Source: Martinezella lusitana | Lineage (GTDB): Bacteria; Pseudomonadota; Alphaproteobacteria; Rhizobiales; Rhizobiaceae | Direction of reading: 5' to 3' | NCBI RefSeq assembly: GCF_014207095.1 | Contig: NZ_JACHBG010000005.1 | Coordinates: 62,001-126,000, forward strand | Length of the DNA stretch: 64,000 nt | Part shown: in pieces, positions 33,156 to 42,191 of the stretch | Layout of the letters: each line of letters opens with the position of its first letter | How positions within the stretch are numbered: position 1 is the stretch's first letter | Notes under the pieces: generated by a model | Database searches by the model: none | Seen by the model: the letters and a program-made list of their open reading frames with translations, nothing else | Told to the model about the DNA's origin: nothing | Translations under genes and position numbers: made by a program

Positions 33156-33824
33156 ATGAGGCTCCTGATCGTCGAAGACAATCGCGAACTGGCGTCCTGG
33201 CTCAGCAAGGCGCTGCGTCAGGCGCAATATGTCGTCGATATCGCCTATGACGGCGAAGATGCCGAACATATGTTGAAGGTGGCGGCCTATGCCGTCGTCA
33301 TTCTGGACCTGTCGCTGCCGAAAATGGACGGATTGACGCTGCTGAAGCGCCTGCGTCAGAGCGGCAACAAGGTGCCGGTCATCATCCTGACAGCCAATGC
33401 CAGCCTGGACGGCCGGGTCGCCGGCCTCGACAGCGGCGCCGACGACTACCTGGCCAAGCCCTTCGAAATTGCCGAGCTCGAGGCGCGCATCCGCGCCGCC
33501 GTTCGCCGCGGCCACGATCGCGCCGCACCCGAAATCGCCGTCGGCGACTTGCTGTTCGATGGCGGCACCCGGCAATTCTATCTTGCCGGCGAAGCCCTGT
33601 CGCTGACCCCGCGCGAACATGCCGTGCTCGAACATCTCGTCATGAAGGCCGGAACGACGGTGACCAAGGCGACGCTCTCGGAAAGCGTCTTTGGCTTTGA
33701 CGATCTCGCCGATACCAGCGCCATCGAAATCTACGTCCACCGCGTCCGCAAGAAGCTCGAAGGCAGCACCGTGCAGATCGCGACGCTGCGCGGGCTGGGT
33801 TACCTCCTCCGTCATGCGCAGTGA
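33156..33824 (+). CDS. OmpR-family response regulator, TctD-like
   Basis: 222 aa. Receiver with Asp51 as phospho-acceptor (VILDLSLP), ILTA and AKPF; winged-helix domain ending in STVQIATLRGLGYLL. ATG at 33156 gives MRLLIVEDN, the usual start for the family. The kinase gene begins 11 bases before the stop. TctD-type regulators control tricarboxylate uptake; that specificity is not shown. Confidence 0.9.
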   Translation: MRLLIVEDNRELASWLSKALRQAQYVVDIAYDGEDAEHMLKVAAYAVVILDLSLPKMDGLTLLKRLRQSGNKVPVIILTANASLDGRVAGLDSGADDYLAKPFEIAELEARIRAAVRRGHDRAAPEIAVGDLLFDGGTRQFYLAGEALSLTPREHAVLEHLVMKAGTTVTKATLSESVFGFDDLADTSAIEIYVHRVRKKLEGSTVQIATLRGLGYLLRHAQ

Positions 33825-35229
33825 GGAAACTCCCCCGACGAAAGGCCGTCTGCGCCGAACCATCCGGGCACTGACGAATAGCCTGCGCGCCCAATTGTTC
33901 GCCTGGGTGGTGCTGACGCTGATCGGCGCGATCTGCGTCAACCTCTACCTCAGCTTCCGGACCGCCGATGCGACCGCCAAGCTCGTTACCGATCGCACCC
34001 TGCTCGCTTCGGCTCGCGTGATCGCAGAGGCCGTACGTGTCGATGCCAGCGGCACCGTGCAGAGCGACATCCCACCCGCCGCATTGGAGATGTTCGATAC
34101 GGGCTACGGCGACCGCGTCTTCTACCAGGTCGTGACGGCATGGGGAAATCTCGTCGCCGGCTTTCCCGATATGTCGCGGCCAAAGCGCGACATGATCGGC
34201 GAGGACAGAACCTTTCGAAGCGACGGCGTCCGCATGCTGATGCTGAGCCATCCTGTGGTCGGCCTCGATCAGGACGGCACGATTTCCGTCGCCGTTGCGG
34301 TCACCCACAACAGCCAATATGCCATGCGCCGCAGATTGTGGCTGTCCGATTTTACAAAGCAGCTCGCGCTTGTACTGATCGCCGGCCTCGTCACCATTCT
34401 CGGCCTGCAGCGCGGCTTGTCGCCGGTGCTGCGGCTGCGGGACGCGGTGCGCGAGCGCGGCCGCCAGCGGCTGGACCCGCTCGAGCCGGACATGGTGCAA
34501 AGCGAACTGCGCCCTTTGGTGCACGCCCTTAATGACCATATGGAGCGCGTACAGAACCAGATGGCGGCGCAGCGCCGCTTCGTTTCCAATGCCGCCCACC
34601 AGCTACGCACACCGCTTGCGCTCATCTCAACGCAGGCAAGCGTTGCCGCGCGAGAAACCGACGACCGCAACCGCGACGAGGCGCTGGCCGCATTGCGTTC
34701 CAGCACGCGGCACGTCACGCGGCTTGCAAGCCAGCTTCTCACGCTCTCACGCGCTGAGCCCGGCAGCCGCCGGCCGCGAAACGACACGATCGACCTTGCC
34801 GACACGGCCCGGCAAGTGTTGCAAACCCTGGCGGAAGAGGCATTGCGCCGGAATATCGATCTGGGGCTGGAAGCCGACGAAACGCCCGTTCGCGTCGAGG
34901 GCGACGGCACCATGCTGCGCGAAATGCTGGTCAATCTTGTCGACAACGCCCTGCGCTACACGCAGCCGGACGGTCGGGTCACGGTCGGTGTCGGACGTGA
35001 GGGAGATACGGCACTGCTATGGGTGGAGGATAACGGACCGGGCATTCCCGAAGCCGAGCGCGGCCAGGTGTTCGAACGCTTCTATCGCATCATGGGAACG
35101 GAGCCGGAAGGCAGCGGCCTGGGGCTCGCCATCGTCCGCGAAGTCGTCGATGGCGCCGGCGGATCGGTGACACTCGCCGATGCCGTCGGCGGCGGCTTGT
35201 TGGTCAGCGTGCGCCTGCCGGCCGTGTGA
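33814..35229 (+). CDS. Sensor histidine kinase, TctE-like
   Basis: 471 aa. TM1 about 30-48, a periplasmic 2CSK_N-type sensor (TLLASARVIAEAV ... YYQV-like FYQVVTAWGNLVAGFPD, about 60-170), TM2 about 182-200, H-box NAAHQLRTPLA (His262), N-box NLVDNALRYT, G-boxes GPGIP and GSGLGLAIV. Overlaps the regulator gene by 11 bases. No tctABC transporter is adjacent; the ABC importer beyond is convergent. Confidence 0.9.
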   Translation: MRSEETPPTKGRLRRTIRALTNSLRAQLFAWVVLTLIGAICVNLYLSFRTADATAKLVTDRTLLASARVIAEAVRVDASGTVQSDIPPAALEMFDTGYGDRVFYQVVTAWGNLVAGFPDMSRPKRDMIGEDRTFRSDGVRMLMLSHPVVGLDQDGTISVAVAVTHNSQYAMRRRLWLSDFTKQLALVLIAGLVTILGLQRGLSPVLRLRDAVRERGRQRLDPLEPDMVQSELRPLVHALNDHMERVQNQMAAQRRFVSNAAHQLRTPLALISTQASVAARETDDRNRDEALAALRSSTRHVTRLASQLLTLSRAEPGSRRPRNDTIDLADTARQVLQTLAEEALRRNIDLGLEADETPVRVEGDGTMLREMLVNLVDNALRYTQPDGRVTVGVGREGDTALLWVEDNGPGIPEAERGQVFERFYRIMGTEPEGSGLGLAIVREVVDGAGGSVTLADAVGGGLLVSVRLPAV

Positions 35230-35259
35230 GAGTGCAGGCCGCGGTGATGACGGGATGGT

Positions 35260-35286
35260 CCCTCTCCCCGCTCGCGGGGAGAGGGG
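35260..35286. repeat. Half of a RIME-like palindrome
   Basis: CCCTCTCCCCGC and GCGGGGAGAGGG form a near-perfect hairpin right after the kinase gene, matching the ends of the repeats at 24042 and 27211. Confidence 0.6.
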
Positions 35287-35305
35287 CGCTCCTGTGTTCG
35301 CACAG

Positions 35306-35333
35306 CAAAAAGGCCGGGCAAAATGCCCGGCCA
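35306..35333 (-). terminator. Rho-independent terminator of the ABC importer operon
   Basis: Perfect stem GGCCGGGC (35312-35319) / GCCCGGCC (35325-35332) with a short loop; on the minus strand it is followed by TTTTT. Lies 31 bases after the permease stop codon. Confidence 0.85.
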
Positions 35334-35363
35334 CTGGCCTTGGGAGGTACCAGAAATCAGTGC

Positions 35364-36245
35364 TTAGTGCGTATCGAGGCTCTGCTGCGGACGCCAGCGG
35401 GTGATGCGGTTCTCGATCAGCGTCATCACATATTCGGCACCGAGCGTGACGAGCATCACGAGGATGATCGCGGCATAGAGGCCGGCGGCGTCATAGGTGC
35501 CCTTGGCGATCGAGATCAGGTAGCCGATGCCGGCCAGCGATCCGACGAATTCACCGACGATGGCGCCGATGATGGCGAAAGAGAAGGAGATGTGCAGGCT
35601 CGCAAAAATCCAGCTCATTGCCGACGGCAGAATGACATTGCGGGTCACCTGCCAGTTTGAGGCGCCGAGAATGCGCGCATTGGCGATCATGTTGCGGTCG
35701 GCTTCGCGGACGCCCTGGAAGGCATTGGCGAACACGACGAAGAACACCATGATGAAGGCGAGCGCCACTTTGGACGGCAGGCCGAGACCCATGATCATCA
35801 CGAAGATCGGCGCGAGAACGACGCGCGGGATCGAGTTGATCGCCTTGATGTAGATCGACAGGATATCGGAGGCGAGCTTGTTGCGGCCAAGGGCGACGCC
35901 GACGAGAACGCCTGTCACCGAGCCGATGATGAAGCCGATCAGCGCTTCTTCCATGGTGACGCCGAGATGGTACCAGAGCGAGCCGCTTTCGGTGCCTTCG
36001 CTGATCCAGTCCCAGAGGCGCAACGCAATACCGTAAGGGCTCGAATAGAAGAACGGATCGATCCAGTGCAGGTCGGAAGCGACCTGCCAGAGGCCGAGAA
36101 TGGCGAGCAGAATGCCGATCTGCCAGGCCATGACGACATACTTGCGACGAGCGAGCGCCTTCAGCGCTGCGGCTTCGATTTCCGCGTCCGACGTACCGGC
36201 GCGGAAGATCGGGGCATTGCCTGCTTCGAGAGCTGTGTTTGCCAT
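35364..36245 (-). CDS. ABC transporter permease, NitT/TauT (SsuC-like) type
   Basis: 293 aa with about six membrane segments. The EAA coupling loop is visible as ANAFQGVREADRNMIANARILGASNWQVTRNVILPSA (Gly in the ILGAS position). ATG at 36245 is preceded by GGGAGG. Partner of the ATPase 13 bases upstream. Members of this group import sulfonates, nitrate, taurine, pyrimidine precursors or aromatic acids; substrate undecided. Confidence 0.9.
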   Translation of the reverse strand: MANTALEAGNAPIFRAGTSDAEIEAAALKALARRKYVVMAWQIGILLAILGLWQVASDLHWIDPFFYSSPYGIALRLWDWISEGTESGSLWYHLGVTMEEALIGFIIGSVTGVLVGVALGRNKLASDILSIYIKAINSIPRVVLAPIFVMIMGLGLPSKVALAFIMVFFVVFANAFQGVREADRNMIANARILGASNWQVTRNVILPSAMSWIFASLHISFSFAIIGAIVGEFVGSLAGIGYLISIAKGTYDAAGLYAAIILVMLVTLGAEYVMTLIENRITRWRPQQSLDTH

Positions 36246-36258
36246 GATCAATCCTCCC

Positions 36259-37077
36259 TTATGCCGCTTCCGCGGCACGGCGATAGCTGGTTTCGACCTC
36301 TTCGCGCAGGTCGTCCCAGATCGTCTTGCAATAATTGATGAAGTTCTGCTCGTAGCGGATCTCCGAGACGACGCGCGGGCGCGGCAGGTCGATGGTGTAG
36401 ACCGACTTGACCGTCGCGGGGCCAGCCGTCAGCACATAGACCTTGTCGGCGAGCGCTACGGCTTCTTCGAGATCGTGCGTCACGAAGACGACCGACGCCT
36501 GGCGTTCGGCCCAGAGCTTCAGAAGCTCCTCATGCATGACCGTACGGGTCTGCACGTCGAGCGCCGAGAAGGGCTCGTCCATCAGCAGAATTTCCGGCTC
36601 GTTGATGAAGGTCTGCGCCAGCGAAACGCGCTTGCGCATGCCGCCCGAGAGCTGATGCGGATAGTGATGCAGGAACTTCGAAAGGCCGACACGGGCAAGC
36701 CAATCCTTGGCCATCTTCTCGGCCTCGGCCTTCGATTTGCCACGGAAAAGCGGGCCCGCCATGACATTTTCGATAACGTTCTTCCAGGGAAAGAGCGCGT
36801 CCGTCTGGAAGGCGAAGCCGACGCGCGGGTCGATGCCGTTGACCGGGCCGCCCATCAGGCGAACTTCGCCGGCGCTCGGCTTGGCAAGTCCGGTGACGAG
36901 ATTGAGCGTCGTCGACTTGCCGCAGCCGGTCGGTCCGACAACGGCGACGAATTCGCCGCGCTCGACGGTCATGTTGAAATCGCGCAGTGCGGTCAGCGAC
37001 TTGCCGGTCGGCGATACGAAACGGCGGCTGACATTGATGAGCTCGATCGCCGGGGTGCGGCGTTCATCCTGTTGCAT
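36259..37077 (-). CDS. ABC transporter ATP-binding protein, NitT/TauT (SsuB-like) type
   Basis: 272 aa. Walker A GPTGCGKST, Q-loop FQTDALFPW, signature LSGGM, Walker B ILLMDEPFSALD and the switch His in VFVTHDLEEA. The ATG at 37077 is used because the upstream extension is not conserved in character. Energises the permease encoded just downstream. Confidence 0.92.
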   Translation of the reverse strand: MQQDERRTPAIELINVSRRFVSPTGKSLTALRDFNMTVERGEFVAVVGPTGCGKSTTLNLVTGLAKPSAGEVRLMGGPVNGIDPRVGFAFQTDALFPWKNVIENVMAGPLFRGKSKAEAEKMAKDWLARVGLSKFLHHYPHQLSGGMRKRVSLAQTFINEPEILLMDEPFSALDVQTRTVMHEELLKLWAERQASVVFVTHDLEEAVALADKVYVLTAGPATVKSVYTIDLPRPRVVSEIRYEQNFINYCKTIWDDLREEVETSYRRAAEAA

Positions 37078-37147
37078 GGTGCTGATCCTGACGCGTGCCT
37101 TCAGGGCGTGCACGCAAAGCCCAGTGAACTGCAAAGTCTCTTGAACC

Positions 37148-37187
37148 GCCGCTTCCGGAACTTGTCTGAAAACTGGCCGGAAGCGGC
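37148..37187 (-). other. Intercistronic hairpin between binding-protein and ATPase genes
   Basis: Perfect 11-bp arms GCCGCTTCCGG (37148-37158) and CCGGAAGCGGC (37177-37187), 18-base loop, no T-tract. Such hairpins after binding-protein genes often protect the upstream mRNA and give more binding protein than ATPase and permease. Confidence 0.6.
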
Positions 37188-37198
37188 ATTATGACTGC

Positions 37199-38212
37199 TT
37201 ACTTGACGTTCTTCACGAATTCCGTCGTGTAGGTCTTCGACAGGTCGATCGTCTTGCCCTTCACGTTCTTGGAGAACTGCGAGAGCACGGCGAGAACGGT
37301 CTTCGGACCGTCTTCCGGCATCACACCGTCGGCCGTGAACATTTCCTTGCCGGCGTCGAGAGCCTTGATGTAGCCGTCCTTGTCGCCGACGTAGAAGTCC
37401 TTCGGCATCTTGTCGGCAATTTCAGCGGCCGAATGCGTATGGATAAAGCGCAGCGTCTTCACGAAGGCGTTCGCCAGCTTCTGCACTTCTTCCTTATGGG
37501 CGTCGACCCATGCCGCATCCATATAAAGCGAAGCGGCCGGATAGGTACCGCCGAGTGCTTCCTCGGTTCCCTTCAGCGTGCGCAGATCGACGAGGATCTT
37601 GGCTTCGCCCGTCTTCAGCAGGCGCGAGATCGTCGGCTCGGTGGTCATGCCGACCTGGATGGCGTCCTGCTGCATGGCGGCGATGAAGGTCTGGCCGGCA
37701 CCGACCGGAACTGGCGTAACATCGGCCGGGGAGAGACCAGCCTTCGACGCCATGTAGAGCGTCAGGAAGTTGGTGGACGAGCCGAGGCCGGTGACGCCGG
37801 CGCGCTTACCCTTCAGATCGGCGAAGGACTTGATATCCGGATACTTGGCCGAAACCAGTTCGACTTCGCCAGGCGCCTGGCTGAACTGGACGACCGACTT
37901 GATGAACTTGCCCTTGGCCTGCAGGTCGACACAGTGATCGTAGAAGCCGACAACGCCCTGAACGGCGCCTGCCAGCAGCTGATTTTCGGCGTCGACGCCC
38001 GCGGATTCGTTGAGAAGCTCAACCTCGAGGCCTTCATCCTTGAAATAGCCGAGGGATTCGGCGAGCTTGGCCGGCAGATAGATCTGCTTTTCGTAGCCGC
38101 CCACCATGATGGAGATCTTGTCGGCAGCATTGGCAGCCGTCGCTGCAAGCGAAGCAGCAGTCATGACGAGGGAAAGGGCTACGGTATGAAAAAACGTGCG
38201 CGACGAACGCAT
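37199..38212 (-). CDS. ABC substrate-binding protein, NMT1/THI5-like, copy 1
   Basis: 337 aa. Signal peptide about 1-30 ending ATAANA-ADK. The mature protein has ISIMVGGYEKQIYLPAKLAESLGYFKDEGL, GVTGLGSSTNFLT and MTTEPTISRLL, typical of NitT/TauT-type binding proteins. ATG at 38212 has GGAGGAG six bases upstream. About four residues in five are identical to the next gene upstream, with the same length and shared leader sequence, so this is a tandem duplication. Confidence 0.9.
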   Translation of the reverse strand: MRSSRTFFHTVALSLVMTAASLAATAANAADKISIMVGGYEKQIYLPAKLAESLGYFKDEGLEVELLNESAGVDAENQLLAGAVQGVVGFYDHCVDLQAKGKFIKSVVQFSQAPGEVELVSAKYPDIKSFADLKGKRAGVTGLGSSTNFLTLYMASKAGLSPADVTPVPVGAGQTFIAAMQQDAIQVGMTTEPTISRLLKTGEAKILVDLRTLKGTEEALGGTYPAASLYMDAAWVDAHKEEVQKLANAFVKTLRFIHTHSAAEIADKMPKDFYVGDKDGYIKALDAGKEMFTADGVMPEDGPKTVLAVLSQFSKNVKGKTIDLSKTYTTEFVKNVK

Positions 38213-38363
38213 CAATGTCTCCTCCTGTTTAAATCATTGCGCCATGCGACGCTGCAGAAAAGGTGCTTCCTCCACGAAGCTTAGCCAAACTAACCCAGGC
38301 TACCTTTCAGCTAGCTTTCAGCTTTCTCCCCCTTCAATGCGACATTACAATTTTATTAACGTC

Positions 38364-38396
38364 AACGCCGGCGGCACAATATGTGCCGCCGGCGTT
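38364..38396 (-). terminator. Strong hairpin between the two binding-protein genes
   Basis: Perfect 14-bp arms AACGCCGGCGGCAC (38364-38377) and GTGCCGCCGGCGTT (38383-38396), loop of five. On the minus strand a moderately T-rich run follows. May terminate most transcription from the upstream copy or stabilise its 3' end. Confidence 0.65.
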
Positions 38397-38459
38397 CGTC
38401 TTTCACTTCGCGATTTGACGGAAACCCAGCCCCGTCAAGGCTGGGAACGATGCTCCGAA

Positions 38460-39473
38460 CTATTTGGCGTTCTTGACGAATTCCGTCGTGTAGGTCCTCT
38501 TCAGGTCGATCGACTTGCCCTGGACGTTCTTGGAAAACTCGGAAAGAACAGCCAGAACGGTTTTCGGACCGTCTTCCGGCATGACGCCATCCGGCGTGAA
38601 CATTGCCTTGCCGTTTTCGAGCGCCTTCACATAGCCTTCCTTGTCACCGACATAGAAGTCCTTCGGCATTTTATCGGCGATCTCGGCGGCCGAGTGGGTG
38701 TTGATGAAATGCAGCGTCTTGACGAAAGCATTCGCAAGCTTCTGCGTCTCCTCCTTATGATCCTTAACCCACGACTCCTGCATATAGAGAGAGGCGGCCG
38801 GATAGGTTCCGCCCAGGGCAGCTCTCGTTCCGTCCATCGTGCGCATGTCGATGAGAACCTTGGCCTCGCCGGTCTTCAGCAGACGCGAGACCGTCGGCTC
38901 CGTCGTCATGCCGGCCTGGATGGCATCCTGCTGCATGGCGGCGATGAAGGTCTGGCCGGCACCGACCGGAACAGAGGTGAACTCCCCAAGCTTCAGGCCT
39001 GCCTTGACGGCCAGATACTGCGTCAGAAAGTTGGTTGAGGAACCGAGGCCGGTCACGCCGAGGTTCTTGCCCTTGAAATCGGCGGCGGCCTTGATCTCCG
39101 GATGCTTGGCCGAGACCAGCTCGACTTCGCCGGGCGCCTGGCTGAACTGCACGACCGATTCGACGAACTTGCCCTTGCCCTGAAGGTCGATGCAATGATC
39201 GTAGAAGCCGACGACGCCCTGGACGGCACCTGCCAGCATTTCGTTTTCCGCATCGACGCCTGCAGGCTCGTTGAGAAGCTCGACGTTCAGACCTTCATCC
39301 TTGAAGTAGCCGAGGCCTTCGGCAAGTTTGGCCGGCAGATAGATCTGCTTCTCGTAGCCACCCACCATGATCGAGATCTTATCGGCGGCATGTGCCGCTG
39401 GGGCTGCAAAGGAAGCAGCGGTCATGATGAGGGATAGGGCTACGGTGTTAAAAAGAGTGCGTGATGCACGCAT
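38460..39473 (-). CDS. ABC substrate-binding protein, NMT1/THI5-like, copy 2
   Basis: 337 aa, paralogue of the gene at 37199. Signal peptide ending APAAHA-ADK. Identical blocks include the GGYEKQIYLPAKLAE, QFSQAPGEVELVSAK and GAGQTFIAAMQQDA stretches; differences cluster at about 130-165 and 205-250, which may alter the ligand pocket. ATG at 39473 has GGAGGAG upstream. Its leader (around 39480-39580) resembles that of copy 1, including a TTCCTCCACGAAGCT string, so promoter and gene were duplicated together. Confidence 0.9.
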   Translation of the reverse strand: MRASRTLFNTVALSLIMTAASFAAPAAHAADKISIMVGGYEKQIYLPAKLAEGLGYFKDEGLNVELLNEPAGVDAENEMLAGAVQGVVGFYDHCIDLQGKGKFVESVVQFSQAPGEVELVSAKHPEIKAAADFKGKNLGVTGLGSSTNFLTQYLAVKAGLKLGEFTSVPVGAGQTFIAAMQQDAIQAGMTTEPTVSRLLKTGEAKVLIDMRTMDGTRAALGGTYPAASLYMQESWVKDHKEETQKLANAFVKTLHFINTHSAAEIADKMPKDFYVGDKEGYVKALENGKAMFTPDGVMPEDGPKTVLAVLSEFSKNVQGKSIDLKRTYTTEFVKNAK

Positions 39474-39763
39474 TAAGGTCTCCTCCGGTTTGAACGCTCG
39501 CGCCATGCGACGCTGCGAAACATGCTTCCTCCACGAAGCTCAGCGAGCTTAAGACGGGCAACCTTTCAGTCGGCTTTCAGTGCGCGATCCCAAGGGGCGA
39601 GATTGCAGGTTTATTTCCTTGGTTTTGGCGGTGCAAATTTGGCCGCTCTCAGCATCGAAGCACCAGAGGGTCGGACCGCTTTACAATGAGAAGCGCTGCC
39701 CGATCTTGGCAACTGCCGCGGCGCGACTATCTAAGATCCATGCTTTCGCCGAGGGGCCGATCC

Positions 39764-40072
39764 ATGAGAAACGCAGCCTTAGCCGTTACTCTATCCGCAC
39801 TCATGGTCGCCGGGCCGGCATCGGCAATCTCCCGCTATGAGTCGCTGAGCAAAACTTGCGCTGCCATTCAGCAGCTCATCGCCAGCGAACGCGCCGTCAT
39901 ATTGCGCTATCCCGCGAAGGGAGCCTCTCTTGTCCTCTACGATCGCTTTGTCTCCGGCAACGGGCAATGCAGCGTATCCGATTACGCTGCACGCACCTCC
40001 GTCCCTACCAGGGACAACCCGTTATGCCCGGTCTACAACTGCAGGGCATCGTCCGCCTTCAATCCGCATTGA
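39764..40072 (+). CDS. Small secreted protein with paired cysteines
   Basis: 102 aa. Signal peptide about 1-21 (MRNAALAVTLSALMVAGPASA), mature domain of about 80 residues with four cysteines (KTCAAIQQLI, QCSVS, PLCPVYNCRA), likely two disulfides in the periplasm. A YDRFVSGNGQCSVSD motif is recognisable from small uncharacterised rhizobial proteins. GAGGGG precedes the ATG. Function unknown. Confidence 0.7.
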   Translation: MRNAALAVTLSALMVAGPASAISRYESLSKTCAAIQQLIASERAVILRYPAKGASLVLYDRFVSGNGQCSVSDYAARTSVPTRDNPLCPVYNCRASSAFNPH

Positions 40073-40264
40073 CGCGAATCGGCTTTTCTGCCGTTTATTC
40101 GCCTGTCTTGACACAAAGCCTTACTGAAAAAGACTTTTAGTTGAACTCTACCCATATTTAACACACATTTTGCGGGCAGGTTGCGAACATGCCGCTTACT
40201 CTACTGTGTCGTAGGTGAGGTGGCGTCCACTGGGGCCCCCTATACTGATCAAGGAGATTGCGCA

Positions 40265-40723
40265 GTGAGTGCAAAAGTACCGAATCCGATCGATGCCTAT
40301 GTCGGCTCCCGTGTGCGCACGCGGCGGCTAATGCTTGGCATGAGCCAGGAGCGGCTTGCCGAGCAAATCGGCGTTACCTTTCAACAAGTGCAGAAATACG
40401 AGAAGGGCACCAACCGCATCGGTGCCAGCCGGTTGCAGGCGATTGCGGGTGTCCTCGCCATCCCGGTTGCGTTTTTCTTCCAGCAGGATAGCAGCCAGCC
40501 ACTGAACACGGACGGCCTGGGTACGATCAATGGTCTCGAAGATCTCTCGGAGTTTCTGACGTCCAAGGAGGGCCTGAACCTCAACAAGGCCTTCATGAAG
40601 ATCACCGATCCAGGTATCCGCCAATCCGTGCTGACGCTGGTCAAGTCGCTGGCGAATGCTTCCGAACCACAGAGCGGTCATGTAGGACGGGCAAGCGATA
40701 CATCGATCAGCCTTCACAGCTGA
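40265..40723 (+). CDS. XRE-family transcriptional regulator, PraR/PhrR-like
   Basis: 152 aa. One helix-turn-helix (RRLMLGMSQERLAEQIGVTFQQVQKYEKGTNRIGASRLQAIA, about 18-60) followed by a 90-residue helical tail (GLEDLSEFLTSKEGLNLNKAF). Closely follows the pattern of the rhizobial PraR/PhrR group, regulators linked to growth rate, quorum sensing and surface attachment in Rhizobium. GTG at 40265 with AAGGAG nine bases upstream is the start; longer frames lack an RBS. Ends in its own terminator. Confidence 0.82.
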   Translation: MSAKVPNPIDAYVGSRVRTRRLMLGMSQERLAEQIGVTFQQVQKYEKGTNRIGASRLQAIAGVLAIPVAFFFQQDSSQPLNTDGLGTINGLEDLSEFLTSKEGLNLNKAFMKITDPGIRQSVLTLVKSLANASEPQSGHVGRASDTSISLHS

Positions 40724-41023
40724 AGCTCGGACGACCGAACAGAGTAGAACAAAGGCGCGCATCGGCACCGATACGCGCCTTTGTTCTTTCAGCTTCGGCG
40801 TTCATCCACCATCGTCAATCGCGAAAGGAGTATTTTACTGCCGACCTGGCATCGAACCCTTGCTTTCGCATCTTGCAGATTGCGATCTATACTTCATCAA
40901 CAACCAGAAATGGTGTCACGCTTTATGTCACGCGCCAAGTCGTGAAACACTCGTTATGATTTGCTCATATTCTGGGTCGGATACGTTCATCCGCCCGGAA
41001 TTGGGGGCAATAGAGGGTGTAGC
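40724..41023. other. Intergenic region after the XRE gene
   Basis: Holds the terminator at 40748 and the leader of the small gene at 41024. Nothing else supported. Confidence 0.4.
40748..40790 (+). terminator. Rho-independent terminator
   Basis: Perfect 12-bp arms AACAAAGGCGCG (40748-40759) and CGCGCCTTTGTT (40774-40785), then CTTTC. Inner ATCGG/CCGAT extends the stem. Confidence 0.8.
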
Positions 41024-41266
41024 ATGACAGCAGTATTTCCGATCGGAGCAACAAACCAGGATCCGGAGTCTCTCAAGGAACTGGCATCGATCGCTCGACT
41101 TATCACTTACGCGCGTCAGAGCGCGAAAAACCTAAATGCGGAGTTTCCGGTCTGGTGCCTGGATCTGGCGCTCGGGGCAGTGCTGCAGGAAATGTACGCA
41201 AACGGCCTGCAGACATCCTTGTTCGAAGAGGGCGCGGACACGGCGAATCTGGCCATGGCGCATTGA
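41024..41266 (+). CDS. Small hypothetical protein, 80 aa
   Basis: Soluble, mostly helical (ESLKELASIARLITYARQSAKNLNAEFPVWCLDLALGAVLQEM). ATG at 41024 has GAGGG upstream. Reads like a conserved rhizobial small protein but I cannot name a family. A dispersed repeat lies about 110 bases downstream. Confidence 0.6.
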   Translation: MTAVFPIGATNQDPESLKELASIARLITYARQSAKNLNAEFPVWCLDLALGAVLQEMYANGLQTSLFEEGADTANLAMAH

Positions 41267-41375
41267 TTGAGCCACATCAGGCTTTGAGGGGGAGCATGTA
41301 GAATGCCGGTATGGTTGGCGCACCCTATCGGCATCCTCCTTGAGGCAAAGGAAATGCATCAGGACCAAAAGACTG

Positions 41376-41440
41376 AGCATTTCCAGGAAAAGTGCTGAGC
41401 ATTTTTCCGTCCGGAATGTGTATGGAAACAAAAGAATGAG
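41376..41440. repeat. Dispersed intergenic repeat, copy 2
   Basis: AGCATTTCC, GGAAAAGTGC and TTTTCCGTCCGGAA in the same order as at 454-505, with an AAACAAAAGAATGAGC tail. Confidence 0.65.
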
Positions 41441-41483
41441 CGTTCTCGCTGTTCGATGAAAGGCGAAAGTGCTCCGGGACTGC

Positions 41484-42167
41484 CTACCGGCCATTCGTTC
41501 GCGGCTGCACGCCCGCAACGAAAATTGCGATGCACTGACGCAAGTGCCGCAGGCGCGTTTCCCGATCCGGCCAATCATTGGGGTGGCCGGGTTTGGAGAC
41601 CATCGCGCCGAAAATCATCGTCATCAGCATACGCGCGCCGCTTAGGACATCGGCAATCTCGATCAAACCGCGCTGGCATTGCTGGTCTAGCCAGTCGGCA
41701 AGCATCTGCTGCGACTGTTTTGCCCCATAGGTGTGCAGCAACGTCGCAATCTCCGGATATTGCCGAGACTCGGCTATGGCGAGATGCACGAATGCTTCCC
41801 TCTCGCGCTCCTTGGCTTCGTCGATATCGATCATGAAAATCTGCTCGAGCGCTTCGTCGAGCGGCAGGTTCTCGTCCGGGTCACGCGGCAAGGCCAGCAT
41901 CGAAGCGCGATGCTCGGCGACGATCGCCATGAAGAGATCCGTCTTGCCGGGAAACAGGCGATAAAGGGTCTGTTTCGAGATCTTGCAGTGCGCAGCGACG
42001 AGATCCATGGTCGTACCACCGTAACCAAGTTCATAGAATGTAGCCCGCGCCGCTTTGACGATTTCGGCTCGCCGCGCGTCATCGCTCACCGTTTTGGGAC
42101 GGCCGCGCGGGCGGCGTGTCGCAGCCTGATCCGCCTTGCCTCCCCGCTGTTTTGTCAGCGCCTCCAT
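41484..42167 (-). CDS. TetR/AcrR-family repressor of the adjacent RND operon
   Basis: 227 aa with a basic N-terminal tail (RRPRGRPKT), helix-turn-helix at about 35-75 (ARATFYELGYGGTTMDLVAAHCKISKQTLYRLFPGKTDLF) and a TetR C-terminal domain. Divergent from the membrane fusion protein gene with 96 bases between the starts, which contain a strong promoter and a perfect palindrome. ATG at 42167. Confidence 0.9.
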   Translation of the reverse strand: MEALTKQRGGKADQAATRRPRGRPKTVSDDARRAEIVKAARATFYELGYGGTTMDLVAAHCKISKQTLYRLFPGKTDLFMAIVAEHRASMLALPRDPDENLPLDEALEQIFMIDIDEAKEREREAFVHLAIAESRQYPEIATLLHTYGAKQSQQMLADWLDQQCQRGLIEIADVLSGARMLMTMIFGAMVSKPGHPNDWPDRETRLRHLRQCIAIFVAGVQPRTNGR

Positions 42168-42191
42168 CTTAACCCCGACGACTGAATGCGA

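Noticed and set aside
33156..39473. TctDE-like pair as dedicated regulator of the neighbouring ABC importer
   Set aside because: Genes are convergent with a terminator and a repeat between them, and no shared site was seen, so the link is only proximity.
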